This document shows positions 16,922-26,064 of a stretch of DNA of 64,000 nucleotides, one piece after another. How positions within the stretch are numbered: the stretch's first letter is position 1; each line of letters starts with the position of its first letter. The translations under genes were made by a program, and so were the position numbers. The notes under the pieces are model-generated. The model saw only the letters and a list, made by a program, of their open reading frames with translations. It was not told the origin of the DNA and made no database searches. This DNA comes from Pseudomonas anatoliensis (GTDB lineage Bacteria > Pseudomonadota > Gammaproteobacteria > Pseudomonadales > Pseudomonadaceae): the NCBI RefSeq assembly GCF_017976235.1, contig NZ_JACVHC010000009.1, forward strand, positions 124,001 through 188,000, given 5' to 3'.

Positions 16922-18205
16922 TCAACGCAATTTTTCAAGCATCTGGTAATACCACATCCCCGCCGCAAGCAACGGATTGCCGAGCAAATCCCCCATCGGC
17001 ACGCGAATGTGCTGACACGCCGCGAACGTATCGTACTGCTCCATCTGCCCGGTAATCGCCCGGCTCATGATTTCGCCCATGATGTGCGTCGTGGCGATGC
17101 CATGGCCGGAATAACCCTGGCAGTACCAGACGTTGTCCGAGAGTTTCCCCAGTTGCGGGATGCGGTTGATGACGATGCCCATCGCGCAACTCCACTGATA
17201 ATCGATCTGCACGCCTTTGAGCGCCGGGAAGGTCTGCTCGATGCACGGGCGCAGTTCGGCAGCGATGTCGCGTGAGTCCTTGCCGCTGTAGTTGGCGCCG
17301 CCGCCAAACAGCAGACGACCGTCGGCGGTGAGACGGTAGTAGTCGAGGACAAAGCGGCAGTCGTACACCGCGAGGTCTTCGGGGTTGATCTGCCTGGCAA
17401 GATCGCCCAGCGGCGCAGTGGTGACAATGCCGCCCATGGCCGGGAAAATCTTGCCTTTGAGCTGGCCGGGTTCGAGCTTGTGATAAACGTCGCCGGCCAG
17501 CATCACCTGGTTGGCGTCGATCTGGCCGTGGGCAGTTCTCACGCCTGGTGTGTCACCGTGAATGATCTCCAGCACTTCGCTGTTTTCGAAGATCAGCGCA
17601 CCGAGACTTTCCGCCGCCCGCGCTTCACCGATGCACAGGTTGAGCGGGTGCAGGTGCATGTTGCGGGTGTTCTTGATCGCGCCGTGGTAGAGGTCGCTTT
17701 GCAGCAGATCGCGCACCTGGCTGCGGTCGAGCAGGCTGACCTCGTCACCCAGACCGCGACGCACGGCTTCTTCGTAGTCCTTGCGCAGATCGGTCATGTG
17801 GCTTGGCTTGTACGCGGCGTGCAGGTGGCCGTGTTTGAGGTCGCACTGGATGGCGTATTTTTCCACGCGATGTTTGATGATTTCATGTCCGCGCCAGCGC
17901 AGGTGCCAGATGAAATCGTCCACTTCGTCACCGAGTGTCGGGCGCATCTGTTTGCGCATCGCGCCGTCGCCGGAGAGGCTGCCGGTGACCTGCCCGCCAT
18001 TGCGCCCGGTGGCGCCCCAGCCGATTTTGTTACTTTCGACGATGGCGACCTTCAAGCCTTTTTCGGCGAGTTCGACAGCGGTGGCGACGCCGGTGAAGCC
18101 GCCGCCGATGATCACCACATCAACCTTGTGCCGGCCCTGCAGGGTCGAGTAGTCGGTCTCGTGGTTGAGGGTGGCGGTGTAGTAGGAATTGCAGCGATTG
18201 GTCAT
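16922..18205 (-). CDS. FAD-dependent gamma-glutamylputrescine oxidase-type protein (PuuB family), copy 2
   Basis: A 427-residue DAO-family oxidase, the same length as the protein at 518-1801. The dinucleotide motif GGGFTG is at residues 34-39, with WGATGRNGGQVTGSLSGDG downstream and CQGYSGHGIATTH near the C-terminus. The ATG at 18205 has GGAAATT upstream; a GTG at 18217 is possible. Downstream of the PuuA-like ligase on the same strand, it would oxidise the gamma-glutamyl-amine made by that enzyme. The sequence differs clearly from copy 1, so they are separate paralogues rather than a recent duplication. Confidence 0.86.
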   Translation of the reverse strand: MTNRCNSYYTATLNHETDYSTLQGRHKVDVVIIGGGFTGVATAVELAEKGLKVAIVESNKIGWGATGRNGGQVTGSLSGDGAMRKQMRPTLGDEVDDFIWHLRWRGHEIIKHRVEKYAIQCDLKHGHLHAAYKPSHMTDLRKDYEEAVRRGLGDEVSLLDRSQVRDLLQSDLYHGAIKNTRNMHLHPLNLCIGEARAAESLGALIFENSEVLEIIHGDTPGVRTAHGQIDANQVMLAGDVYHKLEPGQLKGKIFPAMGGIVTTAPLGDLARQINPEDLAVYDCRFVLDYYRLTADGRLLFGGGANYSGKDSRDIAAELRPCIEQTFPALKGVQIDYQWSCAMGIVINRIPQLGKLSDNVWYCQGYSGHGIATTHIMGEIMSRAITGQMEQYDTFAACQHIRVPMGDLLGNPLLAAGMWYYQMLEKLR

Positions 18206-18244
18206 TTTAATTTCCACACAAATTCGGGAGACAGGATGCAGTCC

Positions 18245-18338
18245 CCTGTGGGAGCTGGCTTGCCAGCGATAGCGGAGTGTCAGTCACCAGAGATGCTGAA
18301 GGTGCCGACCCCATCGCTGGCAAGCCAGCTCCCACAGG
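18245..18338. repeat. REPIN pair, TGTGGGAGCTGGCTTGCCAG class
   Basis: A head at 18247 and its inverted partner ending at 18338 flank an unrelated spacer. It lies between the PuuB-like and PuuA-like genes. Confidence 0.87.
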
Positions 18339-18352
18339 TTGCATTGGTGTAA

Positions 18353-19717
18353 TCAGGCCTCGGTCAGATACCAACGCCAATCCTGCTCACCCACTTCTGC
18401 CATGAACTGCCGATACTCGGCACGCTTCACCGCCAGGTACACCCCGAGAAATTCCTGGCCCAGCGCATCCCGTGCCCACACCGAATTTTCCAGCGCTTGC
18501 AGCGAAGTCAGCCAATCGGTCGGCAGCAATTCCTTGGCTTGCGCATAGCCGTTGCCCGTAACCGGCGCGCCCGGATCAAGGTTTTCCCGAATGCCACGAT
18601 GGATGCCGGCAAGAATTGCCGCCGCCGCCAGATACGGGTTGGCATCGGCGCCGCAGATGCGGTGCTCGATGTGGCGGGTGTTGGCCGGGCCGCCGGGTAC
18701 GCGCAGGCTGACTGTGCGATTATCGACGCCCCAGGTCGGCGCCAATGGCGCGTAGCTGTTGGCCTGGAAGCGCCGGTAAGAGTTGGCGTTCGGGCAGAAC
18801 AGCAGCAGCGAATCAAGCAACGAAGCGAGCATGCCGCCAATCGCTGTGCGCAGCAGCGGTGTGCCGGCCGGGTCTTGCGAGGCGAACAGATTACGCCCCT
18901 CGTCATCGGCGAGGCTGACATGCATGTGCATGCCGGTGCCGGCCAGATCATCGAACGGCTTGGCCATGAACGTCGCCTGCATGCCGTGCTTGTGCGCCAC
19001 GGCTTTGACCAGTCGCTTGTAGCGCACCGCCTGGTCCATCGCCTCCAGCGCATCGCCGTGTTCGAGGGTGATTTCCACCTGACCCGGTGCGTATTCCGAG
19101 ATTGCCGTACGCGCCGGAATGCCGTGCAGTTTACAGGCGCTGTAGAGGTCGGCGAGGAACGGTTCGATCTGTTCCAGCTCGCGCAATCCGTAGACCTGGG
19201 TATGTCGCGGTCGACCGCCGTCAGCATCCAGCGCCGGTTGCGGTCGCCCGTTGTGATCGCGTTTGGCATCGAGCAGATAAAACTCCAGCTCGCAGGCCAT
19301 CACCGGGTTGTAGCCCTCGGCCTTAAGGCCGTCGATGACCTTGATCAGCAGGTGTCGCGGGTCGGCAATGCTGGCGGGCATGCCCTCGGTCGGGTGCATG
19401 CTGACCTGCACCGCAGCGGTCGGAATCTTGCGCCACGGCAGGCGCACCAGACTGCCTTCCAGCGGATAGGCGCGGCAGTCGATATCGCCGACGTCCCAGA
19501 CCAGACCGGAGTTCTCGACGTCCTCACCTTGCACGGTCAGACCGAGGATGGTGCTGGGCAGCGGGCGACCGCTTTCATACACGGCGAGCAGTTCTTCGCG
19601 GTGCAACAGCTTGCCGCGCGGCACGCCGTTGGCGTCGAGGATGAACAGCTCGATCATGTCGATGTCGGGGTTTTGTTCAAGGAACAGACGTGCGTCTTCA
19701 ATGGCTGCGAATTTCAT
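18353..19717 (-). CDS. gamma-glutamylamine (gamma-glutamylputrescine) synthetase-type protein, glutamine synthetase fold
   Basis: A 454-residue glutamine-synthetase-family protein. The N-terminal beta-grasp part (IDMIELFILDANGVPRGK) is followed by catalytic features ELEFYLLD, the GQVEITLEHGDAL segment, MAKPFDDLAGTGMHMHVSL and the arginine-containing EHRICGADANPYLAAAAILAG. This is the PuuA/GlnT subgroup rather than assimilatory GlnA. The start is weak: the ATG at 19717 and a GTG at 19726 are both possible and neither has a clear ribosome-binding site. With the PuuB-like gene downstream it should initiate gamma-glutamylated amine catabolism. Confidence 0.84.
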   Translation of the reverse strand: MKFAAIEDARLFLEQNPDIDMIELFILDANGVPRGKLLHREELLAVYESGRPLPSTILGLTVQGEDVENSGLVWDVGDIDCRAYPLEGSLVRLPWRKIPTAAVQVSMHPTEGMPASIADPRHLLIKVIDGLKAEGYNPVMACELEFYLLDAKRDHNGRPQPALDADGGRPRHTQVYGLRELEQIEPFLADLYSACKLHGIPARTAISEYAPGQVEITLEHGDALEAMDQAVRYKRLVKAVAHKHGMQATFMAKPFDDLAGTGMHMHVSLADDEGRNLFASQDPAGTPLLRTAIGGMLASLLDSLLLFCPNANSYRRFQANSYAPLAPTWGVDNRTVSLRVPGGPANTRHIEHRICGADANPYLAAAAILAGIHRGIRENLDPGAPVTGNGYAQAKELLPTDWLTSLQALENSVWARDALGQEFLGVYLAVKRAEYRQFMAEVGEQDWRWYLTEA

Positions 19718-19860
19718 GGCAAACACTCACGTTGGCGCCGCACAGGCGCGCAGATTCAGGCCGGACGCGGTGCGATAACAGGCGCGGGCGTCTTGGGCAG
19801 GGATATCAAAAAGTCTGGAGAATTCGCTGATGCCAATCAGTCAGGAAAAACACAGAACCT

Positions 19861-19964
19861 TGTGGTGAGGGGATTTATCCCCGATGGGGCGCGAAGCGGC
19901 CCCACTTAACCAAAGGCTGGGAACTGCTGCGCAGTCCAACGGGGATAAATCCCCTCGCCACAGG
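19861..19964. repeat. inverted REP pair, GGCGAGGGGATTTATCCCC class
   Basis: The head GTGAGGGGATTTATCCCC near 19863 and its inverted partner ATAAATCCCCTCGCCACAGG ending at 19964 flank a GC-rich inner hairpin. It fills the gap upstream of the PuuA-like gene; I see no promoter motif I would defend. Confidence 0.82.
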
Positions 19965-19984
19965 TTTAGCGTTGGCATCAGTGC

Positions 19985-20065
19985 TTAACGGATATCCGGC
20001 GGGCGTGCGGAGTGACGCAGCTTGGAACGGCGCAGGGCCATTGGGAGATTGACGATACGATTCAT
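19985..20065 (-). CDS. possible 26-residue basic peptide
   Basis: A short frame starting MNRIVNLPMALRRSKLRHSA and ending in RPPDIR, rich in Arg and Lys. The start at 20065 follows GGGGCGG with good spacing. It lies between moaA and the PuuA-like gene on the same strand as both. It could be a leader or small protein, or chance. Confidence 0.35.
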   Translation of the reverse strand: MNRIVNLPMALRRSKLRHSARPPDIR

Positions 20066-20279
20066 ACGCCGCCCCTTTGAGAGAGGGCGCGCAGAGTAGA
20101 GACGTTCAACGATTCTGATTGTTGTAGTGACGTGCTCATAACGCATGTTTCCGTTGGCGGAAAACGTCGGCGGCGGGACTGACCCCTCAACCGGTGTGCC
20201 CGGATAGTAAGGGGGAATCTGCGGGCGTGTAAACGACTGTTTCGGGGACTGAGCAGTGTGCCCACAGGAAAGCGGCGAA

Positions 20280-21278
20280 TCAGCCGCCGGTCATGTTCAT
20301 GAAGCGTACGACCTGGACGTCGTCGTTGATTTCGAAATTATGCCGATACGGTTTGATTTTCATCGCCTCGATGATGGCGTTTTCCAGACGTTGCGGATGC
20401 CCCGGATGAGCGCGCAGCACCGCTTTCAAATCCACCGAATGTTCGTTACCCAGACACAGTAGCAGGCGACCTTCGACGGTGAGCCGCACGCGATTGCAGG
20501 TGCCGCAGAAGTTGTGGCTGTGCGGCGAGATAAACCCGAGGCGAATCTCTGGTGCCTCGGCCAGACGCCAATAGCGCGACGGGCCTTGAGTCGATTCCGT
20601 CGAGTCGATCAGGGTGTAGCGCTCGGCAATTTTTTCACGCACCTGCACGCTGGAAAAAAACGACTCCGCGCGGCTGTGGTCGCTGATGATCCCTAGCGGC
20701 ATTTCCTCGATGAAAGAGATATCGAGCTGATGGTCGATGGCAAAACTCACCAGATCATTGATCTCGTGATCGTTGCGGCCCTGCATCACCACGCAGTTGA
20801 GCTTGGTACGAGTGAAACCGGCCTGGCGCGCGGCATCGATGCCGTCGATCACTTGTGCCAGATCGCCGGTGCGGGTCATCTGTTTGAAGCGCTCGGGATC
20901 GAGGCTGTCGAGGCTGATGTTCAGGCGCTTGACCCCGGCGTCGAACAGCGGCGCGGCGAGCTTGCCCAGTTGCGAGCCGTTGGTGGTCAGGCACAGTTCC
21001 CGCAGGCCGGGCAGCGCGGCGATCTGCTCACACAACTGCACCACGCCGCGACGGATCAGCGGCTCGCCGCCGGTGAGGCGAATCTTGCGGGTGCCCAACG
21101 CCACGAAGCTCTGCGCCAGTTGGAAGATTTCTTCCAGCGTCAGCACTTGCTGGCGTGGCAGAAACTGCATGTCTTCAGCCATGCAATAGACACAGCGGAA
21201 GTCGCAGCGGTCGGTCACCGACATGCGCAGATAGTCGACCCGGCGGTTGTGAGCATCGATCAGGACGCGCTCTGTCAT
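20280..21278 (-). CDS. moaA: GTP 3',8-cyclase MoaA
   Basis: A 332-residue radical-SAM enzyme for the first step of molybdenum cofactor synthesis. The SAM cluster cysteines are Cys25, Cys29 and Cys32 (CDFRCVYC). The second, GTP-binding cluster is in FCGTCNRVRL plus the later LLLCLGN. The protein ends in the required Gly-Gly. Length is standard. It serves Mo enzymes such as the IorAB-like pair at 40243-42881, though it is not linked to it. Confidence 0.95.
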   Translation of the reverse strand: MTERVLIDAHNRRVDYLRMSVTDRCDFRCVYCMAEDMQFLPRQQVLTLEEIFQLAQSFVALGTRKIRLTGGEPLIRRGVVQLCEQIAALPGLRELCLTTNGSQLGKLAAPLFDAGVKRLNISLDSLDPERFKQMTRTGDLAQVIDGIDAARQAGFTRTKLNCVVMQGRNDHEINDLVSFAIDHQLDISFIEEMPLGIISDHSRAESFFSSVQVREKIAERYTLIDSTESTQGPSRYWRLAEAPEIRLGFISPHSHNFCGTCNRVRLTVEGRLLLCLGNEHSVDLKAVLRAHPGHPQRLENAIIEAMKIKPYRHNFEINDDVQVVRFMNMTGG

Positions 21279-21430
21279 GACTGCCTCGCAGTATTGAAAC
21301 CGCTGATGAACGGGTTTGGACGGGCAGGGTAGGCGTAACTGCCACAGGCGTCCAATCAGTGAAAGTTAACGGCTGATTGATAGCGTCGATGACCAACATC
21401 GCCAGCAGGCTGTCCTCCACCACCGATCCA

Positions 21431-21935
21431 TGTGGGAGCTGGCTTGCCAGCGATTAAGCCAGCACAGTCGATATTAATGTTGACTGACCCACCGCCACCG
21501 CCACCGCCACCGCCAGCAGGCTAGCTCCCACAGGAAAGCTGTGTTGGTCGAAAAATCCATGAACACCGCAACACCCTGTGGGAGCTGGCTTGCCAGCGAT
21601 TAAGCCAGCACAGTCGACATTGATGTTGACTGACCCACCGCCATCGCCAGCAGGCTAGCTCCCACAGGAAAAGCTGTGTTGGTCGAAAATCCATGAACAC
21701 CGCGACACCCTGTGGGAGCTTGCTTGCCAGCGATGAGGCCAGCACAGTCGACATTGATGTTGGCGGACCCACCGCCATCGCTGGCAAGCCAGCTCCCACA
21801 GGAAAGTTGTGTTGGTCGAAAATCTGTTAACACCGCAATCCCATGTGGGAGCTGGCTTGCCAGCGATTAAGCCAGCACAGTCGACATTGATGTTGACTGA
21901 CCCACCGCCATCGCTGGCAAGCCAGCTCCCACAGG
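21431..21935. repeat. four-copy tandem REPIN array
   Basis: Units begin with TGTGGGAGCTGGCTTGCCAG or a close variant at 21431, 21577, 21711 and 21844; periods are 146, 134 and 133 bases. Each unit has a REP head, a spacer containing CAGTCGACATTGATGTTG, an inverted REP tail and a linker containing TGTGTTGGTCGAAAA. The first unit carries a local CCACCG expansion around 21488-21513. No gene lies inside. Confidence 0.9.
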
Positions 21936-21955
21936 TTTTGTGGTGTGCTTAAGGG

Positions 21956-22807
21956 TTATTGCGCACCAAACATCGCGGTCCAGTAAATCCCCGCATCGCT
22001 TTTCGGATCGGTCGCATAAGCGGCGCCCAGTTCCTTGTATTGCGGGTTCATCAGGTTGGCGCAGTGGCCGGGGCTGGCGAGCCAGCCGTCGATGACTTTG
22101 CCCGCGGTGTCTTGGCCGGCGGCGATGTTTTCGCCAACCAGTTGACCGCTGTAGCCCGACAGCTCAGCGCGATCGCCGGGGGTGCGGCCGTCGCGGTCTT
22201 TGTGGTCGAGGTAGTTTTTGTTGGCCATGTCGCGGCTGTGATCCTGAGCGACAGTGCCCAAGGTCGCATTCCACGCAAGCGGTGCGGCGGCGGCAAAGGC
22301 CTGGCCGCCACACTGGCGGGGCTGGCTGCGCGCGGTGTTGAGTTGTTCGAGCAATTTTTGCCCTTCACTCTGCGCGTCGCCAAGTTTGGCTGACAGCAGC
22401 GGCCGCGCCAGCACGATGCGCCAGTCGCGATCGGCGCGGCTGACGCCGACATCGACAAACTGCGGATCCAGCACCACCTGACAGAAACTCTCCTGAATCG
22501 CCTTCATCGCCGACGCTGCATCGCGCGGGCCGTTAAGGGTGATCGCCTGTACGTTGACCATCGGGTAACTGGCGCTGGCCATGGCTTGCTGCAGATTGAC
22601 GGCGCCGCTGGCCGGCAACCTCAGGCGTGGATCAGCCGACAGGGGCGGCAACTCACTGGACGCCTGCGTGCCACAACGTTGCGGCTGGCTGCGATAGCTG
22701 TTGATCGACTCGATCAGTTGCAACTCGTCGGTGGCCAAGGCCGAGGCGGCAAACATCAGGCCTGCGGACAGCGCGGCAAATCGCAAAACGGACGGCATGA
22801 AGCGCAT
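21956..22807 (-). CDS. CAP (SCP/PR1)-domain secreted protein with duplicated halves
   Basis: A 283-residue protein with a signal peptide (about 1-23, ending SALA). The C-terminal half is a CAP domain: LLEQLNTARSQPRQCGGQAF, SRDMANKNYLDHKDRDGRTP, GENIAAGQ and WLASPGHCANLMNPQYKELG. The N-terminal half opens with a similar block (LIESINSYRSQPQRCGTQAS) but lacks the His/Glu set, so it looks like a decayed copy. The ATG at 22807 has GGGAGAA upstream. Periplasmic or secreted; the biochemical role of bacterial CAP proteins is mostly unknown. Confidence 0.83.
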   Translation of the reverse strand: MRFMPSVLRFAALSAGLMFAASALATDELQLIESINSYRSQPQRCGTQASSELPPLSADPRLRLPASGAVNLQQAMASASYPMVNVQAITLNGPRDAASAMKAIQESFCQVVLDPQFVDVGVSRADRDWRIVLARPLLSAKLGDAQSEGQKLLEQLNTARSQPRQCGGQAFAAAAPLAWNATLGTVAQDHSRDMANKNYLDHKDRDGRTPGDRAELSGYSGQLVGENIAAGQDTAGKVIDGWLASPGHCANLMNPQYKELGAAYATDPKSDAGIYWTAMFGAQ

Positions 22808-23006
22808 GGAATTCTCCCTTGAGCTGAATGCGCACATGATGCGCGAAACGCCCCCGGTGGGTGCAATGTCTTTTTCTTCAGTCGACGGTTTTTTCTACGG
22901 AACGCTGTGCGCGATTTCGCCGTCTACACTCAGCCAAGACCCCGGGATCCGGGCGTCTCCCCGACGTAACACCTTGCCCGCATCGGGCCCTGCCGGAAGA
23001 ATTCAC

Positions 23007-23627
23007 ATGGGATTGAAATGGTTGGCTGGCTGTTTCGCATTCACTCTGTTGGCCAGCGCTGCCTGGGCCACCGATCAAGCACCGATCAAAGCCAAGGCTG
23101 AAGAGAAAGCCCAGATGCTGGAAGAAAAAGCCGCCGATAAAGTCAGCGCGGCACCGGCGCCGAAATCCGAGGCGATCACCCCGAAGGAAGTGCAGGCGGT
23201 AGACCCTGCCGGCGCCGCGCCGCTGGATGATCCGATCACCTGTCTGGCGCGTAGCATCTACTGGGAAGCCAAAGGCAAGGACACCCCGGAAATGGAGGCC
23301 GTGGCCAGTGTGGTGATGAATCGCCTCGGCCACGAAGGTTTTCCAGACACGGTGTGCGCCGTGGTCAAGCAAGGTTCGGAAACCAGAAGCTGCCAGTTTT
23401 CCTGGTGGTGTGACGGGCGCCCGGATCAGGTCCAGGAAGACGCCGAGTACGCGCTCGCCAAGGAAGTTGCCGGCAAGGCGCTGAACCGTCAGCTCAAGGA
23501 TCGCACCAACGGCGCGCTGTATTTCCACGACCGCAACGTCCACCCGAGTTGGGCCAGGGAATACCGGAAAACCGCCGAGACGAAAAAATTCCTCTTCTAT
23601 AAACCCGCCGGCGGCGATGCGCGCTAG
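23007..23627 (+). CDS. SleB-type cell wall hydrolase
   Basis: A 206-residue protein. The signal peptide ends at AWA, a charged Lys/Glu/Ala-rich segment follows (about 25-65), and then a Hydrolase_2 domain with the catalytic Glu in ARSIYWEAKGK, the segment VASVVMNRLGHEGFPDTVC and QFSWWCDGRPD. The ATG at 23007 has GGAAGA upstream. It likely cleaves peptidoglycan glycan strands. Its last 4 nt overlap the converging LysR gene. Confidence 0.86.
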   Translation: MGLKWLAGCFAFTLLASAAWATDQAPIKAKAEEKAQMLEEKAADKVSAAPAPKSEAITPKEVQAVDPAGAAPLDDPITCLARSIYWEAKGKDTPEMEAVASVVMNRLGHEGFPDTVCAVVKQGSETRSCQFSWWCDGRPDQVQEDAEYALAKEVAGKALNRQLKDRTNGALYFHDRNVHPSWAREYRKTAETKKFLFYKPAGGDAR

Positions 23628-24511
23628 GCGCAGACTTCCCGCACACAATCGCGCAACCAACGATGCGCAGGGTCCGCATCCATGCGCGGGTGCCAGAGCA
23701 TCGACACGCTGATCTGCGGCATCTTCAACGGCAGGTCGAAACTGTGCAGGCCCGTGCGCAGTTTGCTGGTGTGACGCTCCGGGACGGTGGCAATCAGGTC
23801 TGATTCACGCACCAGCGTCAGTGCCGCCGAAAACCCGCCGAACGACGTGACGATGTCCCGTGTCAGTCCGCACTCGAGTAGCGCTTCGTCTACCGGGCCG
23901 CTGCTGCGCCCGCGCCGCGACACCAGAATATGCTGGCCTGAGGCGAAGCGTTTGGCGCTGACTTTGCCTGCGCTCAAGGGATGGCCCTCACGTACCACAC
24001 CGATCCAGTGATCGTGAAACAGGATGCGGCTGTGCAGCGTCGGGTCGGTGCTGTCGTCGACCACACCGGTCTCCAGATCCACCCGGCCTTCGCGCAGCAG
24101 CGTGCTGTCCTTGTCGGCTTTTTGCACAAAACGCAGACGCACGTTGGGCGCCTCGGCGGCAATGCGGGCGAGCAGGGCGGCAGCGAAGGTTTCAACAAAC
24201 CCGTCGGTATTGCGCAAGGTGAATGTGCGTTGTAGCCGGGCGGGATCAAGCACTTGCGCGGGGCGCAAAACCGCCTCGGCTTCCTGCACCAGGTGACTGA
24301 CCCGTTCGCGCAATGCCAGCGCGCGCGGCGTTGGCACCAGGCCTCGACCGGCGCGCACCAGCAAAGGATCTCCGGTGGTTTCGCGCAGACGGGCCAGGGC
24401 ACGACTCATGGCCGAAGGGCTCAACCGCAGGCATTTGGCGGCGCGGGCGACGCTGCCTTCACGCAGCAGCACGTCGAGGGTGATCAACAGGTTCAGATCC
24501 GGCGTGGTCAT
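23624..24511 (-). CDS. LysR-family regulator next to an MFS exporter gene
   Basis: A 295-residue LysR protein with an N-terminal HTH (LNLLITLDVLLREGSVARAA, then LSPSAMSRALARLRETTGDP) and a ligand-binding domain. It is divergent from the MFS gene across 103 bp, which points to local control of that exporter. The N-terminus MTTPDLNLL is a normal start for this subgroup. Confidence 0.87.
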   Translation of the reverse strand: MTTPDLNLLITLDVLLREGSVARAAKCLRLSPSAMSRALARLRETTGDPLLVRAGRGLVPTPRALALRERVSHLVQEAEAVLRPAQVLDPARLQRTFTLRNTDGFVETFAAALLARIAAEAPNVRLRFVQKADKDSTLLREGRVDLETGVVDDSTDPTLHSRILFHDHWIGVVREGHPLSAGKVSAKRFASGQHILVSRRGRSSGPVDEALLECGLTRDIVTSFGGFSAALTLVRESDLIATVPERHTSKLRTGLHSFDLPLKMPQISVSMLWHPRMDADPAHRWLRDCVREVCA

Positions 24512-24614
24512 GACATGGCGTTCGATGCAGGTATTGAATGCAAAGCATGCGTCTTGCGCCTTGTATTGTCCAGGCTCAGGCTATGGCGCAGGTCCTTTGT
24601 ACAGTGAGCACACC

Positions 24615-26027
24615 ATGCCCAGACAACCCCTCAATACCCAAGCCCGCTGGGCGCTGACCAGTCTGGCGCTGTCGATGTTGATGCCGTCGCTGGACACCAG
24701 CATCGCCAATGCCGGGTTGCCGACACTGGCGGCGGCGTTTGATGCGACGTTTCAACAGGTGCAGTGGATTGTTCTGGCGTACCTGCTGGCAATCACCACG
24801 TTGATTGTCAGCGTCGGACGTCTGGGCGATGGCTTTGGTCGGCGGCGCTTGCTGTTGATCGGGATAGGCATTTTCACCAGTGCTTCATTGTTTTGCGCGC
24901 TGGCCCCGGGACTTGGCTGGCTGATCGGCGCGCGGGCGGTGCAAGGCGTTGGCGCAGCGATCATGTTTGCGTTGACAGTCGCACTGGTCGCCGATGCGGT
25001 GCCCAAAACGCGGGCGGGCAGTGCGATGGGGTTGCTGGCGACGATGTCGGCCACCGGCACCACCCTCGGTCCGTCGCTGGGTGGGTTATTGATGGCGCAT
25101 GTTGGCTGGCAATCGATATTTTTACTCAACGTGCCATTGGGATTGCTCAACGCGTGGCTGGTGTACCGCTATCTGCCCGCAGATCGGGCCGCAGGGCCGC
25201 GAGTTGCGTTTGATTACCTCGGCAGCGGGGTGCTGGTGTTGACGCTGGCAACCTATGCGCTAGCGATGACGCTTGAGGGTTTCACGCTGGCGTTGCTGTT
25301 GATCAGCCTGTGCGGTGCGGGATTGTTCATCGCGGTCGAGATGAAAGCCAGGGCGCCGCTGATTCGCCTGTCATTGTTCGCCGATCTGCGCCTGAGCGGC
25401 AGTCTGGCGCTGACGTTGCTGGTGACGACCGTGATGATGACCACGCTGGTGGTCGGGCCGTTTTACCTGAGTCGCGGTTTGGATCTCAGCCACACGGTGG
25501 TCGGGCTGGTGTTGTCGGTTGGGCCGTTGCTGGCTGCGCTCGGTGGCGTGCCGGCCGGACGGCTGGTCGATCGTTTCGGCGCACAGCGGGTGGTGCCGGG
25601 CGCCTTGCTCGGGATGGTTTGCGGTTGCGGGTTATTGGCGCTGCTGCCGATGAGTTTCGGATTGCCTGCTTACGTGTTGCCGATGACGGTGATCGCCGGC
25701 AGTTACGCGCTGTTCCAGGCGGCCAACAATACCGGGCTGATGGCAGCGGTCAGTCAGGACCAGCGCGGCGTGGTATCGGCGCTGCTCGGGCTGGCCCGCA
25801 ATCTGGGATTGATCACCGGCGCGGCGGCGATGGGCGCAGTGTTTGCCGTGGCCACCGGCAACCCGACCCAGGCGCCCGCCGCCGTCATCGGCAGTGGCAT
25901 GCACATCACTTTCGGCGTTGGCACGGCGTTGATGGTCATGGCCCTGATCATCAGCCGAATGCAGATTAACGGCAGGAGTGAACCTGCTGGCGATAGCATC
26001 GGTACAGCCAAAGCATCCGGTGACTGA
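24615..26027 (+). CDS. MFS drug-type exporter, DHA2 family (14 helices)
   Basis: A 470-residue major facilitator protein. It has the first-helix motif LDTSIANAGLPTLAAAF, QWIVLAYLLAITTLIVSVGR LGDGFGRR (motif A) and the GXXXG-rich motif C segment ATGTTLGPSLGGLL. The ATG at 24615 begins the usual DHA2 N-terminus. The last 20 or so residues (from GRSEPAGD) are encoded by a REP-like half repeat, so the natural stop appears to have been replaced. Probably exports a toxic compound sensed by the divergent LysR protein. Confidence 0.85.
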   Translation: MPRQPLNTQARWALTSLALSMLMPSLDTSIANAGLPTLAAAFDATFQQVQWIVLAYLLAITTLIVSVGRLGDGFGRRRLLLIGIGIFTSASLFCALAPGLGWLIGARAVQGVGAAIMFALTVALVADAVPKTRAGSAMGLLATMSATGTTLGPSLGGLLMAHVGWQSIFLLNVPLGLLNAWLVYRYLPADRAAGPRVAFDYLGSGVLVLTLATYALAMTLEGFTLALLLISLCGAGLFIAVEMKARAPLIRLSLFADLRLSGSLALTLLVTTVMMTTLVVGPFYLSRGLDLSHTVVGLVLSVGPLLAALGGVPAGRLVDRFGAQRVVPGALLGMVCGCGLLALLPMSFGLPAYVLPMTVIAGSYALFQAANNTGLMAAVSQDQRGVVSALLGLARNLGLITGAAAMGAVFAVATGNPTQAPAAVIGSGMHITFGVGTALMVMALIISRMQINGRSEPAGDSIGTAKASGD

Positions 26028-26064
26028 GACTGCCTGGGCCGAAAAATTATGGACACCACAAATC

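Noticed and set aside
18497..19909. 470-codon open frame opposite the PuuA-like gene
   Set aside because: Antisense shadow with Arg-rich, motif-free translation; it also runs into a REP element.
21431..21935. Regular repeats considered as a CRISPR array
   Set aside because: Units are 133-146 bases with inverted REP arms and near-identical spacers; there is no cas gene.
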